From contig OY783209.1 in the NCBI GenBank assembly GCA_963678705.1, positions 16,492,001 to 16,556,000 of the forward strand: a stretch of 64,000 nt of DNA, written 5' to 3'. Made by a program: the position numbers and the translations under genes. Of the stretch, positions 33,912 to 46,488 are shown piece by piece (position 1 is the stretch's first letter; each line of letters begins with the position of its first letter). Origin of the DNA: Panorpa germanica. Lineage: Eukaryota; Arthropoda; Insecta; Mecoptera; Panorpidae. Below the pieces are notes generated by a model. It was not told the DNA's origin. It searched no databases and saw only the letters and a program-made list of their open reading frames with translations.

Positions 33912-35833
33912 GTGAAATTAGATGAAGTAAACCAAATTGGTAAAACATTAGAAAATTTAGATTTGACAATGGCACATTTCGAAAAAGAGTCAGGACCCTC
34001 AAATATAAACCGGTTAAGAAATAATATTCAAAATTATTCAAAAGAAAAAGATAAAGTTAGGTCAGGCGTAGGTAGACATAAGACAAACAGATGGGAGTCA
34101 AAAAGTAAAAGCTGCTATCGATGTGGTAGAGTGGGACATTTTGGTAAAGATCCTCAATGCACTGCAAAAGGAGCCAAATGTGTAAACTGTGGAAAAATTG
34201 GACATTTTGCTAAAGTTTGTAGAACTAAAGGAGTAAAATGGGTACAGAATGAAGCCTACGACGAAAATGAAAATGAAACAGAGAGTGATGAAAATTTATT
34301 CATAATAAGAGGAATGTCGCAATATAAAAGTAAAGATGATAAATTGAATGTTTCAGTAGGAGGAGTAGAAATAAAAATGTTGGTCGACTCAGGGAGTAGT
34401 TGCTGTGTAATTGATCAAAGGACATGGAAAAAGTTGAAGCAACAAGGAGTACAAATAAGAAATAAAACAACACAAGTTGAAAAGAAGTTGTATGCATACG
34501 GATCAAAAAAGCCACTGGAAATTTTAGGTAAAGTTGAAACTGATATAACTGTAGGAAATAGAGTCGTAACAACAGAAATATATGTAACAAAAGAACTAGG
34601 AGAAGCAATTCTAGGAAAAGAAACAGCAAAAGAATTAGGTGTTTTGAAAATTGGATTAAATATAAACAGAATCGAATCAGACAAAAAGATGCAAAAGGCA
34701 AAAGGAATAAAAATAAAACTACCCATAAACAAAGAGGTTCAGCCATGTTATACACCATATAGGAGACCACCACTGTCGCTGAGAAAAAAAGTAGAAATGA
34801 AACTGGATGAAATGGAGAAAACTGATATAATTGAAGTAGTTACAGGAGTTCAAAGTTGGAATTCAGCAATTGTACCGGTTCCAAAACCAGATGGCACAGT
34901 CAGAATTTGTATAGATCTAAGACAAGTAAATAAAGCGATAAAAATGGAAAAGCATCCGATACCTATACTAGAAGATTTTTTGGGAGAAATAGGAAACAGT
35001 AAATGGTTCACAGAAATTGATCTTAAAAATGGATTTTATCATTTAGAATTAGATGATGAAAGTAAATATATAACAGCTTTCATGGGACCTAAACATACCT
35101 ATGTTTTTAAAAGATTAGTAATGGGAATGAATTGTTCACCGGAAATATTTCAGAGAACAATAGAAAAAATATTAAGTGATGGAAAATGTGAAAACTATTG
35201 TTGCTATATAGATGATTGTCTGATACATGCGTCAACAAAAGAAGAGCTGATGAAGCATGAAAGAAAAATATTTAAAGTATTGGAAGAAGCAGGTTTAGAA
35301 TTAAATACAAAGAAATGCCAATTTGATAAACAACAAGTTAAGTTCTTGGGACATTTAATAACAAAAGATGGAGTTAAACCTTCAGAAGATAAGGTAATTG
35401 CAGTGAAAGAATTTAGAACGCCAACAAACAAAAATGAAGTGAAAAGTTTTTTAGGTTTAGTTAATTTTGTGGGAAGATACATACCGCATTTGTCTACAAT
35501 TTCAGAACCTTTAAGAAAATTGACTTTAAATAATGCAAAGTTTGTTTGGGGAACAAAAGAACAAGAAAGTTCAGATAAAATCAAAGAAATAATAAGTGAT
35601 GAGAAAATACTCGGGTATTACAAGTCAGATGTTCCAACACAAATTATCTCAGAAGCGAGTCCAGTTGGTTTAGGAGCTGTCTTAATTCAAGAAGGTAAAG
35701 TCATATGTTTTGCCAGTAAGAGTCTCTCGGAAAGAGAAAAGCGATACTCACAGTTAGAAAAAGAAGCTTTAGGATTGGTATGGGCTGTGGAGAGGTTCCA
35801 CACATACATTTATGGAAGAACTTTTAAGCTATT
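33912..35833 (+). pseudogene. mag nucleocapsid-protease-RT-RNase H, first part
   Basis: Domains by approximate residue from 33912: two zinc knuckles (CYRCGRVGHFGKDPQC and CVNCGKIGHFAKVC, 67-100), aspartic protease VDSGSSC (~159), RT with IDLRQVNKAI and the catalytic CYIDDCL (~431), then the RNase H start FASKSLSEREKRYSQLEKEALG. The reading ends in the poly-T of the inserted LINE after RTFKL. It resumes at 48344. Confidence 0.8.
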
Positions 35834-36020
35834 TTTTTTTTTTTTTTAATTTATTTAGGCTTTGGCTTATTCAGCCTTCTTGCCATTGCTTTTATTTGTA
35901 AAATTATATAAAAATTTACATATAAATTATAATTGTTCTAATAAATACAAAACAAAATGATTCTTTTAAAAAATTAAACTTAAAATTAAATACATACTAA
36001 ATAAAATATTTTAACTTAAA

Positions 36021-39000
36021 TTACACTTCTATATTATTTTCTATCACAAAGTTTGTTAATATTTCCGCCGTTGCTTCACTTGTCATTAAACAGGACATAT
36101 TGACTGGGAACTGTGTTACATTACATAAATCATTTAAAAGTCTATCAATTTTTGATGTTAAAAGATGACACCCTAGAATTATATGGTCCAAAGACCCTTC
36201 TTCTCCACATCTACAATTTGGTGTGTCTTTTATATTTATTTTGTATAGATGAGCTGGACATCTAGAATGCCCAGATTTCATTCGACAATTTGTTGAAATA
36301 TATCTCCGTGAATGATTTTTATTAAACCATGTGGTTGTTGGAATTTTTTGATTCGCTGCAAAAAAAAATTTTCCAGTACTTTGACTTTTCTCATTATATA
36401 TATTCTGCCATTCTGCCATACAATTTTCTTTAATTATTTTTTTGGAATCATTTATTGACCAATTTATTTCGATTATTTCCCCATCTACACAAGCTTCTTT
36501 GGCCAGTTTGTCAGCCATTTCGTTTCCTTTTATGCCTACATGTCCAGGAATCCAAATAAGTTTAACATTGATATCATTTTTTTCCATTTTTAAAAGATAT
36601 TCTTTAATTGAACATATTTTGTTATTATTATTGTTTTTGAATTTATTGTTATTTAAAGATACACAAACACTACGAGAATCTGTGAAGATTAATATATTTT
36701 TATTGTCAGTTTTTTGTATTATTTCTAGTAATTTCATAATTGCTGTTATTTCTGTATTATAAGAATTTGTGATGTTGTTAAGTTTGTATTTGTACTGCTG
36801 ATCTGTATTATAATTGAAAATGCCAATTCCTCCAGTTTTAGAGTTTTTTTCGAATGAACCATCGGTAAACCATATACTCCAGTTTATATCATCTTTTGTT
36901 ATATATTCCATATATTTTTGATAAGTTATTTCCTTACTGTCATTCTTCTTGAACAAATTTATTTCTGTATGTATTGTTGTCATGCTTATTTCTAATGGAA
37001 ATTTGAAAAAAGGTATAATGTTGTGTACCTCTAAGTTCAAGTTATTATATCTATCAAAACTAGTTAAAAGTGCCGGTTTTTTATGAGTTGTCCAATATGG
37101 TTTATTATAAAGAACATATAGTTTAGATAATCTTGTATTTAAGGGGCCACATGAGTTATGTCTGTTTTTACAAAAGAAACTGTCTGATATTTGTTGTATT
37201 CTGATATTTACCGGAGGAATATTAGTTTGATAGTTGAGGATTTGGATTGGTGTTGAAACCATTGCACCTAATATTATTCTTAAACATTTGTTTTGTATAA
37301 TTTCAATTTTTTTTAATCTTGAGTTATTTGCGGTGCAGATCATAGTACTAGAATAGTCAATATGCGGTCTAACAATAGCTTTATATATTTTTATTAAGGT
37401 TGTTGGGTGTGCGCCCCATTTGTATCCTGCTATACATCGCATCAAATTTAAGCCTTTTTGACATTTGTTAATAATATGTGCAATTTCTTTCGCCCAAGTG
37501 CTTTTCGTATCAAAGAATATACCCAGAAATTTGGTATTTGAAGTAACAGTTATATTTTTATTTCTGATGGTTATTTTTGGACTGCAGTTTATTCTATGCC
37601 TTGTAAATATAACTATTTTACTTTTTTCTGACGATATATTTAATTTGATTTCCTTTAATAAAATATCTAGTTTTCTTAATTTCGATTGTAATCTGTTTTG
37701 AGCTATATCTTGTGTATGACCCATACTATAAATAACCATGTCATCTGCATACATCAGTACTGTTGTGTTGTTATCTGATAATGTTGTTAACTTTTCTGTG
37801 TATATGTTGAATAATAAGGGAGATAATATTGAGCCTTGTGGAATTCCGTGATTACATAGTATAGGACCAGTTAACTTATTATTGTATCTAACTGTTATTT
37901 CTCTATTTTGGAAGTAGTTTATAATCCAGTTGGATATTTTGGAAGATATACCTATGTTTTCTACTTTTTCTTTTAATATTTTTAGATTAACATTGTCATA
38001 AGCAGCTTCAATGTCAATGAAAGCAGCTATCATATAATGATTTTTACTGTATGTTCTTTGAATATCGATATTCAATATGTTTAAGTTATGCTGTGTACTT
38101 CTTGTTTTTCTAAACGCAAATTGTAACTCAGGTAATCTTTTATGATGTTCGAGATACCACTCCAGTCTGTTTTTGATGATGGATTCCATAGTTTTGCCCA
38201 TACATGATAGTAAAGTAATTGGTCTGAATGATTCTTCTTTGTTTGGATCTTTTCCTGTTTTTAATATAGGAACAACGATATGTTTTTTCCAGTCTAATGG
38301 TATATCAGCAGTGTTTAATGACAGATTGTATATTTGTGTAAGATGATTTATTGCATTGTCAGGTAAGTTTTGTATCATTTTGTAATTTATTCTATCAAAT
38401 CCTGTGCTACTGTTTTTATTATGATTTAACGCGAATTTTACTTCATTTTTATTTATGTTATTATCTAGAAAATTATCTTTTACGATGGTGGTGGTAGTAA
38501 TATTTAAATTGTTGTTCTGTGGAAATTTTTTTTTAATGAATTCTTCTATTAAATTTTCATTATCACTTATCCTTTTAGTACTATAGCTTTTATTGTTAAT
38601 TTTTCTTATATTATTCCAGACAATGTTGGTTGTTGTGTTTGGGTTTAAATTCTCGCAGAAATTTTGCCATTCTATTTTTTTTCTGGCTCTAAAATATCGT
38701 CTGGTTTTAGCTTGATGTTTTTTATAATTTAAATAATTCGCCATTGTCATGTTTTTATTAAAAATAGTTAGTGCTAATTTTCTTTGAGCTATCATTTTAT
38801 TGCACTCAGTGTCCCACCAAGACGGTTTTATTTTATTAGGAGTTATATTATACAATCTGGTAGATGGGATATGTATGTCTGCCGAATTATTAATAACATC
38901 TCTAAATTGGTTGTATTTGTTTTCAACATCTTGGGGATTACTTGTGATTCCATTTGTGCTAAGGTTTGAAATTCTGCTTTCTATTTCAAGGCTATATTTC

Positions 39001-39728
39001 TCCCAATCTGCTTTTCGGAAATTTCTCCTCGTTAAATATTCAGATGTACGGTAACGGTCTTTATTATAGTCATTCAAACAGAAAAAAATTGGGTAGTGAT
39101 CACTACCTAAGCTATCTGCAAGAACTTGCCACGAAGTAATTTGTTGTGTTAACGTCATTGATACCAATGTGAGATCCAATATACTGTCCCTTGTACTGAG
39201 ATTGCTTACTCTAGTTGGTTTATCATCGTTGATAATATTTAGATTTTCGTTTTCTATGAAATCTAACAATTCGTTACCTTCATACTGACTACCTGGACAA
39301 TTTATATCCCAAGCAAGATTAGTCGCGTTAAAATCTCCAGCAAGTATAACAGGAACATCTATTTGTTGTTTTATCTGTGACCAATTAGAATTAGATAGTT
39401 TATGATTCGGTTTAGCATAGATTGATAAAATACATATTACATCAGTTTCGTTATGTGTTAAAATTATTCCAACTATTTCGACCGAATTAAATGGGTTATT
39501 TAGCATTACTCGTTTATATTTTATAGATTTATGAATCAAGATAGCAACACCCCCGTGGGGATTATAGTTTGTATTCTGTATCCTATCTTCTCTTTCAATA
39601 AAATAACCTTTGATGTTGAAATTGATATTTTTTGTTAAAAACGTTTCTGATAGTATGCATATATGTATGTTATGCTTCTGTAACATATGTTGTAGTTCCT
39701 CTTTAATATATCTGACTCCTCTGCAATT
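36021..39728 (-). pseudogene. LINE ORF2: endonuclease-RT-RNase H
   Basis: About 1236 residues of LINE sequence. Domains in order: AP-like endonuclease (WNCRG start, CILSETFL, AGDFNATNLAWD, SDHYPIFF), reverse transcriptase with FRPITLLSCMGK and catalytic MYADDMVIYS (about residue 680 of the frame), RNase H with FTDGSFEKNSKTGG (~967) and WIPGHVGIKGNEMADKLA, and a C-terminal Cys/His cluster (CRMKSGHSRCPAHLY ... CRCGEEGSLDHIILGC). The combination with RNase H fits the I clade. The frame is open, but its apparent start (Met at 39782) lies in the BEL LTR. The true start is at 46502-46504, beyond the insertion. Confidence 0.85.
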
Positions 39729-39733
39729 CCATT

Positions 39734-40063
39734 TGTTCAGTACAAAATTAGCACAGAACATAAAATGTGTCTCTGTTGACATTCTAGTTTAATATTGTAT
39801 TGTTGTCTCTGGTAGAAATCTTACTCAGGGCAACACAGCGACGTGTTGGGCAACACAACGACGACTGCTGTGCACGCTACAGCCGTATGGCATTCGAGTC
39901 ACTCGTGTTTTGGCTTTTGCACTGTCGTAGCATGTTTCGCAACCATTTTATATCATTAGAATTTGTGGTTAAATTTATATTAAAAAGTGTAAAATAGTTT
40001 TATCATTAAACAATTGAATAAATTATTCAATCTACAAATACTCGCATGGTTTTATTTCGTACA
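39734..40063 (+). repeat. BEL 5' LTR
   Basis: TGTTCAGTACAAAATTAG ... TTTCGTACA, 330 bp, no difference from the 3' LTR seen by eye. Confidence 0.92.
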
Positions 40064-40070
40064 TGCGAAG

Positions 40071-40084
40071 CTGGTCCTTCGAGC
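40071..40084 (+). promoter_or_regulatory. BEL primer binding site, tRNA-Tyr
   Basis: TGGTCCTTCGAGCC, a few bases past the LTR, matches the complement of animal tRNA-Tyr 3' end. A partial repeat, CGATCCTTCGAG, follows about 20 bp later. Confidence 0.7.
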
Positions 40085-40742
40085 CTTACAAAGCCGATCC
40101 TTCGAGTTTATTATCCGCGTGTGTTTTACATTGTGTTTTTGGCGTTTTTTTTACATTTGCCCCTTGGTGATTGCCATTGAATGGGTAATTGGGACGCTCT
40201 ATTTTGGCGGATTCACGGAGGATTTGGATATTTTACAATTACATTTCCAGAAGCCTTACAAGCGAAGCTGGATATTTTACAATTACATTTCAAGAAGGTT
40301 TTAAATCCTACAAAAAAAAAAAACTGGCCTTACAAGCCATTGGTACCCGCGTGTGATTTCGTGGTGTTTTGAGGTTACATCTGTGTAGTAATCGGCACAT
40401 GTGCAAGCTATTTCTTTACATTTACCCTATGGCGGCCTGGCAAGTCATCAATTGACATTGATTGGGTAATGTAACGCTTGATTTAAGCGGATTCACATAT
40501 ATTTTGGATACTACATGTTCACATTTCAAGAAAAATTGTTCAAGAAATTTATTATACGGAAAGGGGTGCAAGGAACCTAGAAGAGAGTAAAATACTTTTT
40601 TACTCATCAAGGTACAATTCTATTATCATTATCTACAAGTACCGATTTATTAAAAAATTGCTAAATTCCTGGATTAAGCTGGATTAGTTTTCTCATCCAC
40701 GTTTCATCTAACATACAAGTACGAGTTTATCATCTAAGCAAG
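40085..40742 (+). other. BEL leader
   Basis: About 660 bp before the Gag-Pol start, no gene. It contains short repeats of GGATATTTTACAATTACATT (near 40226 and 40269). Confidence 0.5.
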
Positions 40743-43700
40743 ATGGAGGGGTTGAAGAGGCTTAAAACGGCGCGGACGACTGCAAAAGGTTCGATTTCAA
40801 GAATGGACAATTATGTCAGCGACGCAAGGGCCCTCGAATCCGGTACGGTGGAGCTGCTGGAGGCGAAGAAAGAAAAGTTGATGGCTACCTATCACACGTA
40901 CGAGCTCACGCAATCCAGTATTTTAGAAATTGATGAACAGGATGATGAAGACATCGAGGATGTAGAAGAAAAATACTTTAATATTTTAGCTAAGTTAAAT
41001 GCCAGCATCACCAAGTTGAAAGAAGTTAATAGGCCTACTTGTCCTAGCTTAGTGGCATCCAAGCTTCCAGCGGTGGAAATTCCAACCTTCGATGGCAAGG
41101 ATATAACCAGGTTTAGGCCCTTTTATGAGCTCTTCCAAGCAGTTGTTCACAATAATGCATCACTGTCCGATGTACAGAGACTTTTTTATTTAAGAAAGTA
41201 TCTCCTTGACGAGGCTCTCTCAATAATTATAAATTTGCCGCTTGTGAACAGCTCATATAAAGAGGCTCTTGATTTATTGTTAGCGCGGTATGATAATAAG
41301 GCGCGATTAATTACTAATCATATAAATATATTACTTGATATTCCAAACATGCAGAAGGGTACTGCAATGGCAATAAGGGCTTTTTTATGTCAAGTAAAAC
41401 AGCAATTACAAGCGTTAAAAAATCTTGATGAGCCTGTAGACAAATGGGATATGATTCTAATCTCAATATTATGTAGAAAGCTAGATTTATTAACTAGTCG
41501 CAATTTCCATATGGAAAGAAATGTAGACAAACTGCCTACTATGGCAGAATTTATATCATTTTTAGAAAAACGTGCGATTGCACTTGAGGATAGCTCACCG
41601 TATAAAAGTATGTCAAATGACAAAAATTATAAAGAGTATTCGTACTCGAGAGTTTCCAATGTCACTACTCGCTACAATTTAGCATGTAGATATTGTAATA
41701 TGGACCATCCCATTTTTAGATGTCCAAAATTTAAAATGGCTCCTTTAGAGTCGCGTAATGCATTTGTTCAAGAACATAAATTATGTTCGCTATGTTTAAA
41801 AGCCCATAGTGGCAGGTGCTCCCTTGAGAATAATTATAAATGTCATAAATGTAAAGGCATGCATAGCAAATTGTTATGTGATAAAACAGATGCTGGTTCG
41901 CTGGCTGGCAAGACAACTGAATCTCCAGTTGTAATGTGCTGTAGCAATGATAGCTTGGGGGGTACCATATTGCTGCCTACTATGAAGGTAAAAATTGTTG
42001 ACAATTTTGGTCGCGAGTTTCTAGTTCGTGCATTGCTTGATAGCGGTAGTCAAGCATCTTTAGTGACTGCTGAACTCTTAAAAGAATTGCGTTTACGCAC
42101 AAACACTCATCCTAGTAAAATAATTGGTATAGGCAATAAAGCCACAAAATTATATCACTCAGCAATTATAAACATACAGTCTAATTACAACAGAAATATT
42201 AATCACAAAGTGAATTGTCATGTAGTTGAATCTATCACTACGCATTTGCCTCAAATTTTTATTGACACATCCAAAGTTATTTTTCCCAAAAATATTAAGC
42301 TAGCTGATGAGCAGTATAATGTACCCTCGAAAATATCATTGCTATTGGGTGCGGATGTATATTTTGCCATTCTATTAGGTGGCTGTATTAAATTAAATAA
42401 TGGCTCAGTTTTACAGAACACTACATTTGGATATGTAGTTGCAGGTAAACTGCATAATCAATTTAATTATAATGTTATTAATGAGCCAAAAATGTTTCAA
42501 AATCAAAATAATTATTCAAGTAATATTATAGTATCTAATTTTGCCATTTCTGACCATACAACCCTTGAGAATGTTATGGGGCAATTTTGGATGACTGAGA
42601 AGGTCCCAGAAAAGACAGACAAGTTTACTGAGGAATATTTAAAGGCTGAACATATTTTTAAAAATTCAGTACTACTTGAAAATAATACTTTTACTGTAGA
42701 TTTGCCATTAGTCAGCCCAGTAAATGAACTGGAATTGGGGGATTCTTTCTCAGTCGCCCTGCAAAGATTCTGTGTGTTAGAAAACAGATTTAAACGAAAT
42801 CCTTCACTATTGAAGGTGTATAAAAAATTCATTGATCAGTATATAGAGATGGGACATGCCAGGGAAATAGACATAAATTCTTATGATGTTTATAATACTC
42901 CTAATTATTTTTTAGCACATCATGCAGTTACAAATGATGATAGCAAAACTACTAAATTGCGTGTGGTCTTTGATGGAAGCATGCGTTCTAAAAATAAGAT
43001 TTCTCTCAACGATGTTATGCTGAATGGTCCTGTGGTTCAAGGCGAGCTCTTCGATATTCTCCTACTGTTTAGAACTTATGTGTACACAATTGTCTGTGAC
43101 ATAGAAAAAATGTTCCGCTGTATTCTCACAAATGACACTTACAATGTCTTACAAAATATCTTATGGAGAGATGATCCAGGTAAGCCCATCAGTTGTTTGC
43201 AATTAAAAACTGTAACATATGGACTCAAATCTTCTACCTTTTTGGCCACACGATGTCTCATAGAACTTGCCCATCGCTACAAACATAAATATCCTCTCGC
43301 AGCGAGAGCAATGTGCCATAATACGTATGTTGATGATGTCATAGTTGGGTGCGATGACGTGGAAGAGTTATCTGAATTAAAGTCTCAATTAATTGGTTTG
43401 TTACAATTAGGTAATTTTAAATTACACAAATGGTCTTCCAATCATCCCCCAGTGCTCGACGACATCTCTAGTGATAAAAAATATATCAATGAATTAGATT
43501 TGAATAAATCAGCCATTATTAAAACATTAGGTCTAAAATACAATGTTATTTTGGATACATTTACTTTTAAATGTCCTAACACGAATAGTAACAATTTGAA
43601 TACTAAAAGAAAAGTGCTTAGTTTTATTGGGACTTTATTTGACCCGTTAGGATTGATTGGCCCTATAATTGTAGTTGCCAAGTTAATCATGCAAGAGCTT

Positions 43701-45923
43701 TGGTTTTTGAAAATAGATTGGGACGCACCGCTGCCTGACAAGCAATTACAGATGTGGGAAAAGTTCCTTAATGGTCTAAAGATAGCAGACAGCATTTCAA
43801 TAGATCGACTTATAAAGGAGGAAAATTTTGTCACTGCAGAATTAATAGGCTATGCAGACGCATCTATGAAGGCGTACGGGTGCTGCCTATATTTAAGAAC
43901 CATTACAGCAAATGACAACGTAAAAACAAAATTAATTTGTGCCAAGTCTCGTGTGGCTCCACTAGGTAAGGTACTTACAATACCCCAACTAGAGCTAAAT
44001 AGTGCAGTTTTGTTGGCACAACTTGCGGTTAGAGTTAGTAATTTACTCAAAACTAGATTGGAACATAGACTTTTCCTTTATTGTGATTCCAAAATAGTCC
44101 TTGCTTGGATTCAAGCGGACAAATTAAAAACCAATATCTATGTTAATAACAGAGTAAAGAAAATAACAGAGCTCACAGATAAATTCTCTTGGTACTATGT
44201 AAAATCAGCTGATAACCCAGCTGATATAATTTCTCGTGGTATAGAACCACAACACTTAAAAAATCAAAATCTTTGGTGGAACGGTCCCCAGTATCTATCC
44301 AATTCTCATTTTAAACATGATCATTATTTTGATTTAAATACAGTACTTCTATCAGACGATGAAGATAAAAACTGTAATGTTTGTAACATTGAAGTCGAAC
44401 AAGCACCGTTAATGCTAGACTTGTTTAAAAAATTCTCCAATATCAATAAGCTACAGCGTGTATTAGCTTATGTGTATAGATTCTTTAATAATTGTAAAAA
44501 GGCAGTACACAGTTCAATTTGTTCTTATCTTACTATTTCTAAAAATAATATTTGTGGACATTTATCTCCACAAGAACTTCATAATTCTTTATTAATTATC
44601 ATTCGCTCAGTTCAAAGGCAAATATTTTTTAAAGAAATAAAATGTCTCTTAGGTGGTATCATTATCAAGACCGGTATAGGTAATCTCCACCCTTTCATAG
44701 ACAGCACTGGTTTAATTCGTGTTGGTGGCAGATTGCAAAATGCAGGCATTGCAAAAGATAAAATGCACCCAGTCATACTGCCAAAGGACAACAATATCAC
44801 TTCTATCATAATCAAAAATGAGCACTTACGTTTGCTCCATGCTGGTGCTAGATTAGTACTCAGCTCCTTGTCTCAAAAGTTCTGGATTATCAATGGCATA
44901 CGGGAGGTCAAAAAGGTACTATACAAATGTGTTATATGTTCACGATTGAAGGCTGAATCTGCTAAACAATTGATGGGTTCTTTGCCAGCTGACAGAGTTA
45001 CAGCTACAAGACCATTTCAGCATGTAGGTGTAGATTTTTGTGGACCTTTTAACATAAAGATAGCTCGCATACGTAAACCATTGATTACAAAAGGTTACAT
45101 TTCATTGTTTGTTTGCTTTTCTACAAAGGCCATACACATGGAAGTGGTTTCTGATTTAAGAACTGAAACATTCTTGGCATGTCTCAATCGTTTTATTTCT
45201 AGACGAGGCATGCCTACTAAAATTTATTGTGACAATGCTAAAACATTCAAGGGTGCTGCTAATGAATTAAAAGAGTTGTATAATTTACAGACTAATAAGT
45301 CTCATAGAAATAATGTTATAAGTTTTTGTAATAATCTATATATAAAATTTATGTTTATACCCAGTTATGCTCCTGAATTTGGTGGTATATGGGAAGCAGG
45401 GGTCAAAAGTGTGAAGCACCACCTTAAGAGAGTAGTTGGTAATTTGGCCTTAACTTATGAAGAATTAAATTCAGTTGTCATACAGATTGAAGGTGTGCTA
45501 AACTCAAGACCACTGCTTCCACTAAGCCCAAATGAATATAAGTATTTGACTCCAGCACATTTTCTAATTGGCACTGCTCTGATTGAATACCCTGAAGTTA
45601 ATTTAACAGAGGTACCAGTCAATCGTCTTAAGTTTTGGAATATTGTTAAAAAACTAAAACAAGACTTTTGGCAAGCTTGGTCTAAGGATTATCTCACACA
45701 GCTTCAGAGCCGTCCCAAGTGGAAATATGCTAATGAGAACCTGAAAGAAGGTGATTTAGTTATTGTAAAGAATCTAAACTCACCCCCATTAAAGTGGCCA
45801 ATGGCCAGAATCACAAAGGTCTTTTTGGTAAAGATGGAAAGGTGAGAGTGGCGGAAATAAAAATTGGTGATAAGATCTACAACAGACCCATCACAAAATT
45901 GTGTAGATTACCACTGAATTGAT
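40743..45923 (+). CDS. BEL/Pao Gag-Pol polyprotein
   Basis: 1700 residues open to 45845. The last ~26 codons (to TGA at 45919-45921) are in another frame after a T-run near 45820, so one indel or base-calling error affects only the tail. Domains by residue: coiled Gag start, DUF1759-type Gag (~95-230), zinc cluster CRYCNMDHPIFRC (~314) and CSLCLKAHSGRC, retropepsin ALLDSGSQAS (Asp ~433), RT with the catalytic TYVDDVIVG (~862), RNase H-like GYADASMKAYG (~1035), integrase zinc finger HAGARL...CVICSR (~1367-1400), integrase core with VDFCGPF (~1431), CDNAKTF (~1496) and GIWEAGVK (~1550), and the C-terminal DUF5641 domain. All catalytic signatures are present, so the element may be active or was until recently. 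Confidence 0.9.
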
Positions 45924-46153
45924 TGTTGTGTACATTATGCAATTGATAATGTATGCTAAAATGTTAATTACGTTTTCTGTTATCTTTAGAATAATTGTTA
46001 TTTTGTTTTATTTTATATTATTCTCATACAATTATGTAGACTATCATAGATTTAAGAAGTTTGTAAATTTATGTAGCTCTATGTATTAATGTATTTTTAT
46101 ATATATTTTAAGTTGGTTGTGGGATCAGCTACGTTCTGCTGGCTGGTAATTTA
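45924..46153 (+). other. BEL 3' untranslated region
   Basis: AT-rich, no gene. It ends TTGGTTGTGGGATCAGC... before the 3' LTR. A purine-rich primer tract is not obvious. Confidence 0.4.
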
Positions 46154-46483
46154 TGTTCAGTACAAAATTAGCACAGAACATAAAATGTGTCTCTGTTGAC
46201 ATTCTAGTTTAATATTGTATTGTTGTCTCTGGTAGAAATCTTACTCAGGGCAACACAGCGACGTGTTGGGCAACACAACGACGACTGCTGTGCACGCTAC
46301 AGCCGTATGGCATTCGAGTCACTCGTGTTTTGGCTTTTGCACTGTCGTAGCATGTTTCGCAACCATTTTATATCATTAGAATTTGTGGTTAAATTTATAT
46401 TAAAAAGTGTAAAATAGTTTTATCATTAAACAATTGAATAAATTATTCAATCTACAAATACTCGCATGGTTTTATTTCGTACA
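46154..46483 (+). repeat. BEL 3' LTR
   Basis: 330 bp identical to 39734-40063, followed by the CCATT duplication. Confidence 0.92.
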
Positions 46484-46488
46484 CCATT

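Larger units (their letters stand above)
39734..46483 (+). mobile_element. Nearly intact BEL/Pao retrotransposon
   Basis: 6750 bp with identical 330-bp LTRs (39734-40063 and 46154-46483) and a perfect CCATT target duplication (39729-39733, 46484-46488). tRNA-Tyr-type primer site, single Gag-Pol frame with one late frameshift. As the innermost insertion with identical LTRs, it is the youngest element of the 33-50 kb stack. Confidence 0.9.

Noticed and set aside
36442..39997. Plus-strand frames across the LINE ORF2 and the BEL LTR
   Set aside because: Shadows of ORF2 or LTR sequence. The 65-codon LTR frame is present twice only because the LTRs are identical.
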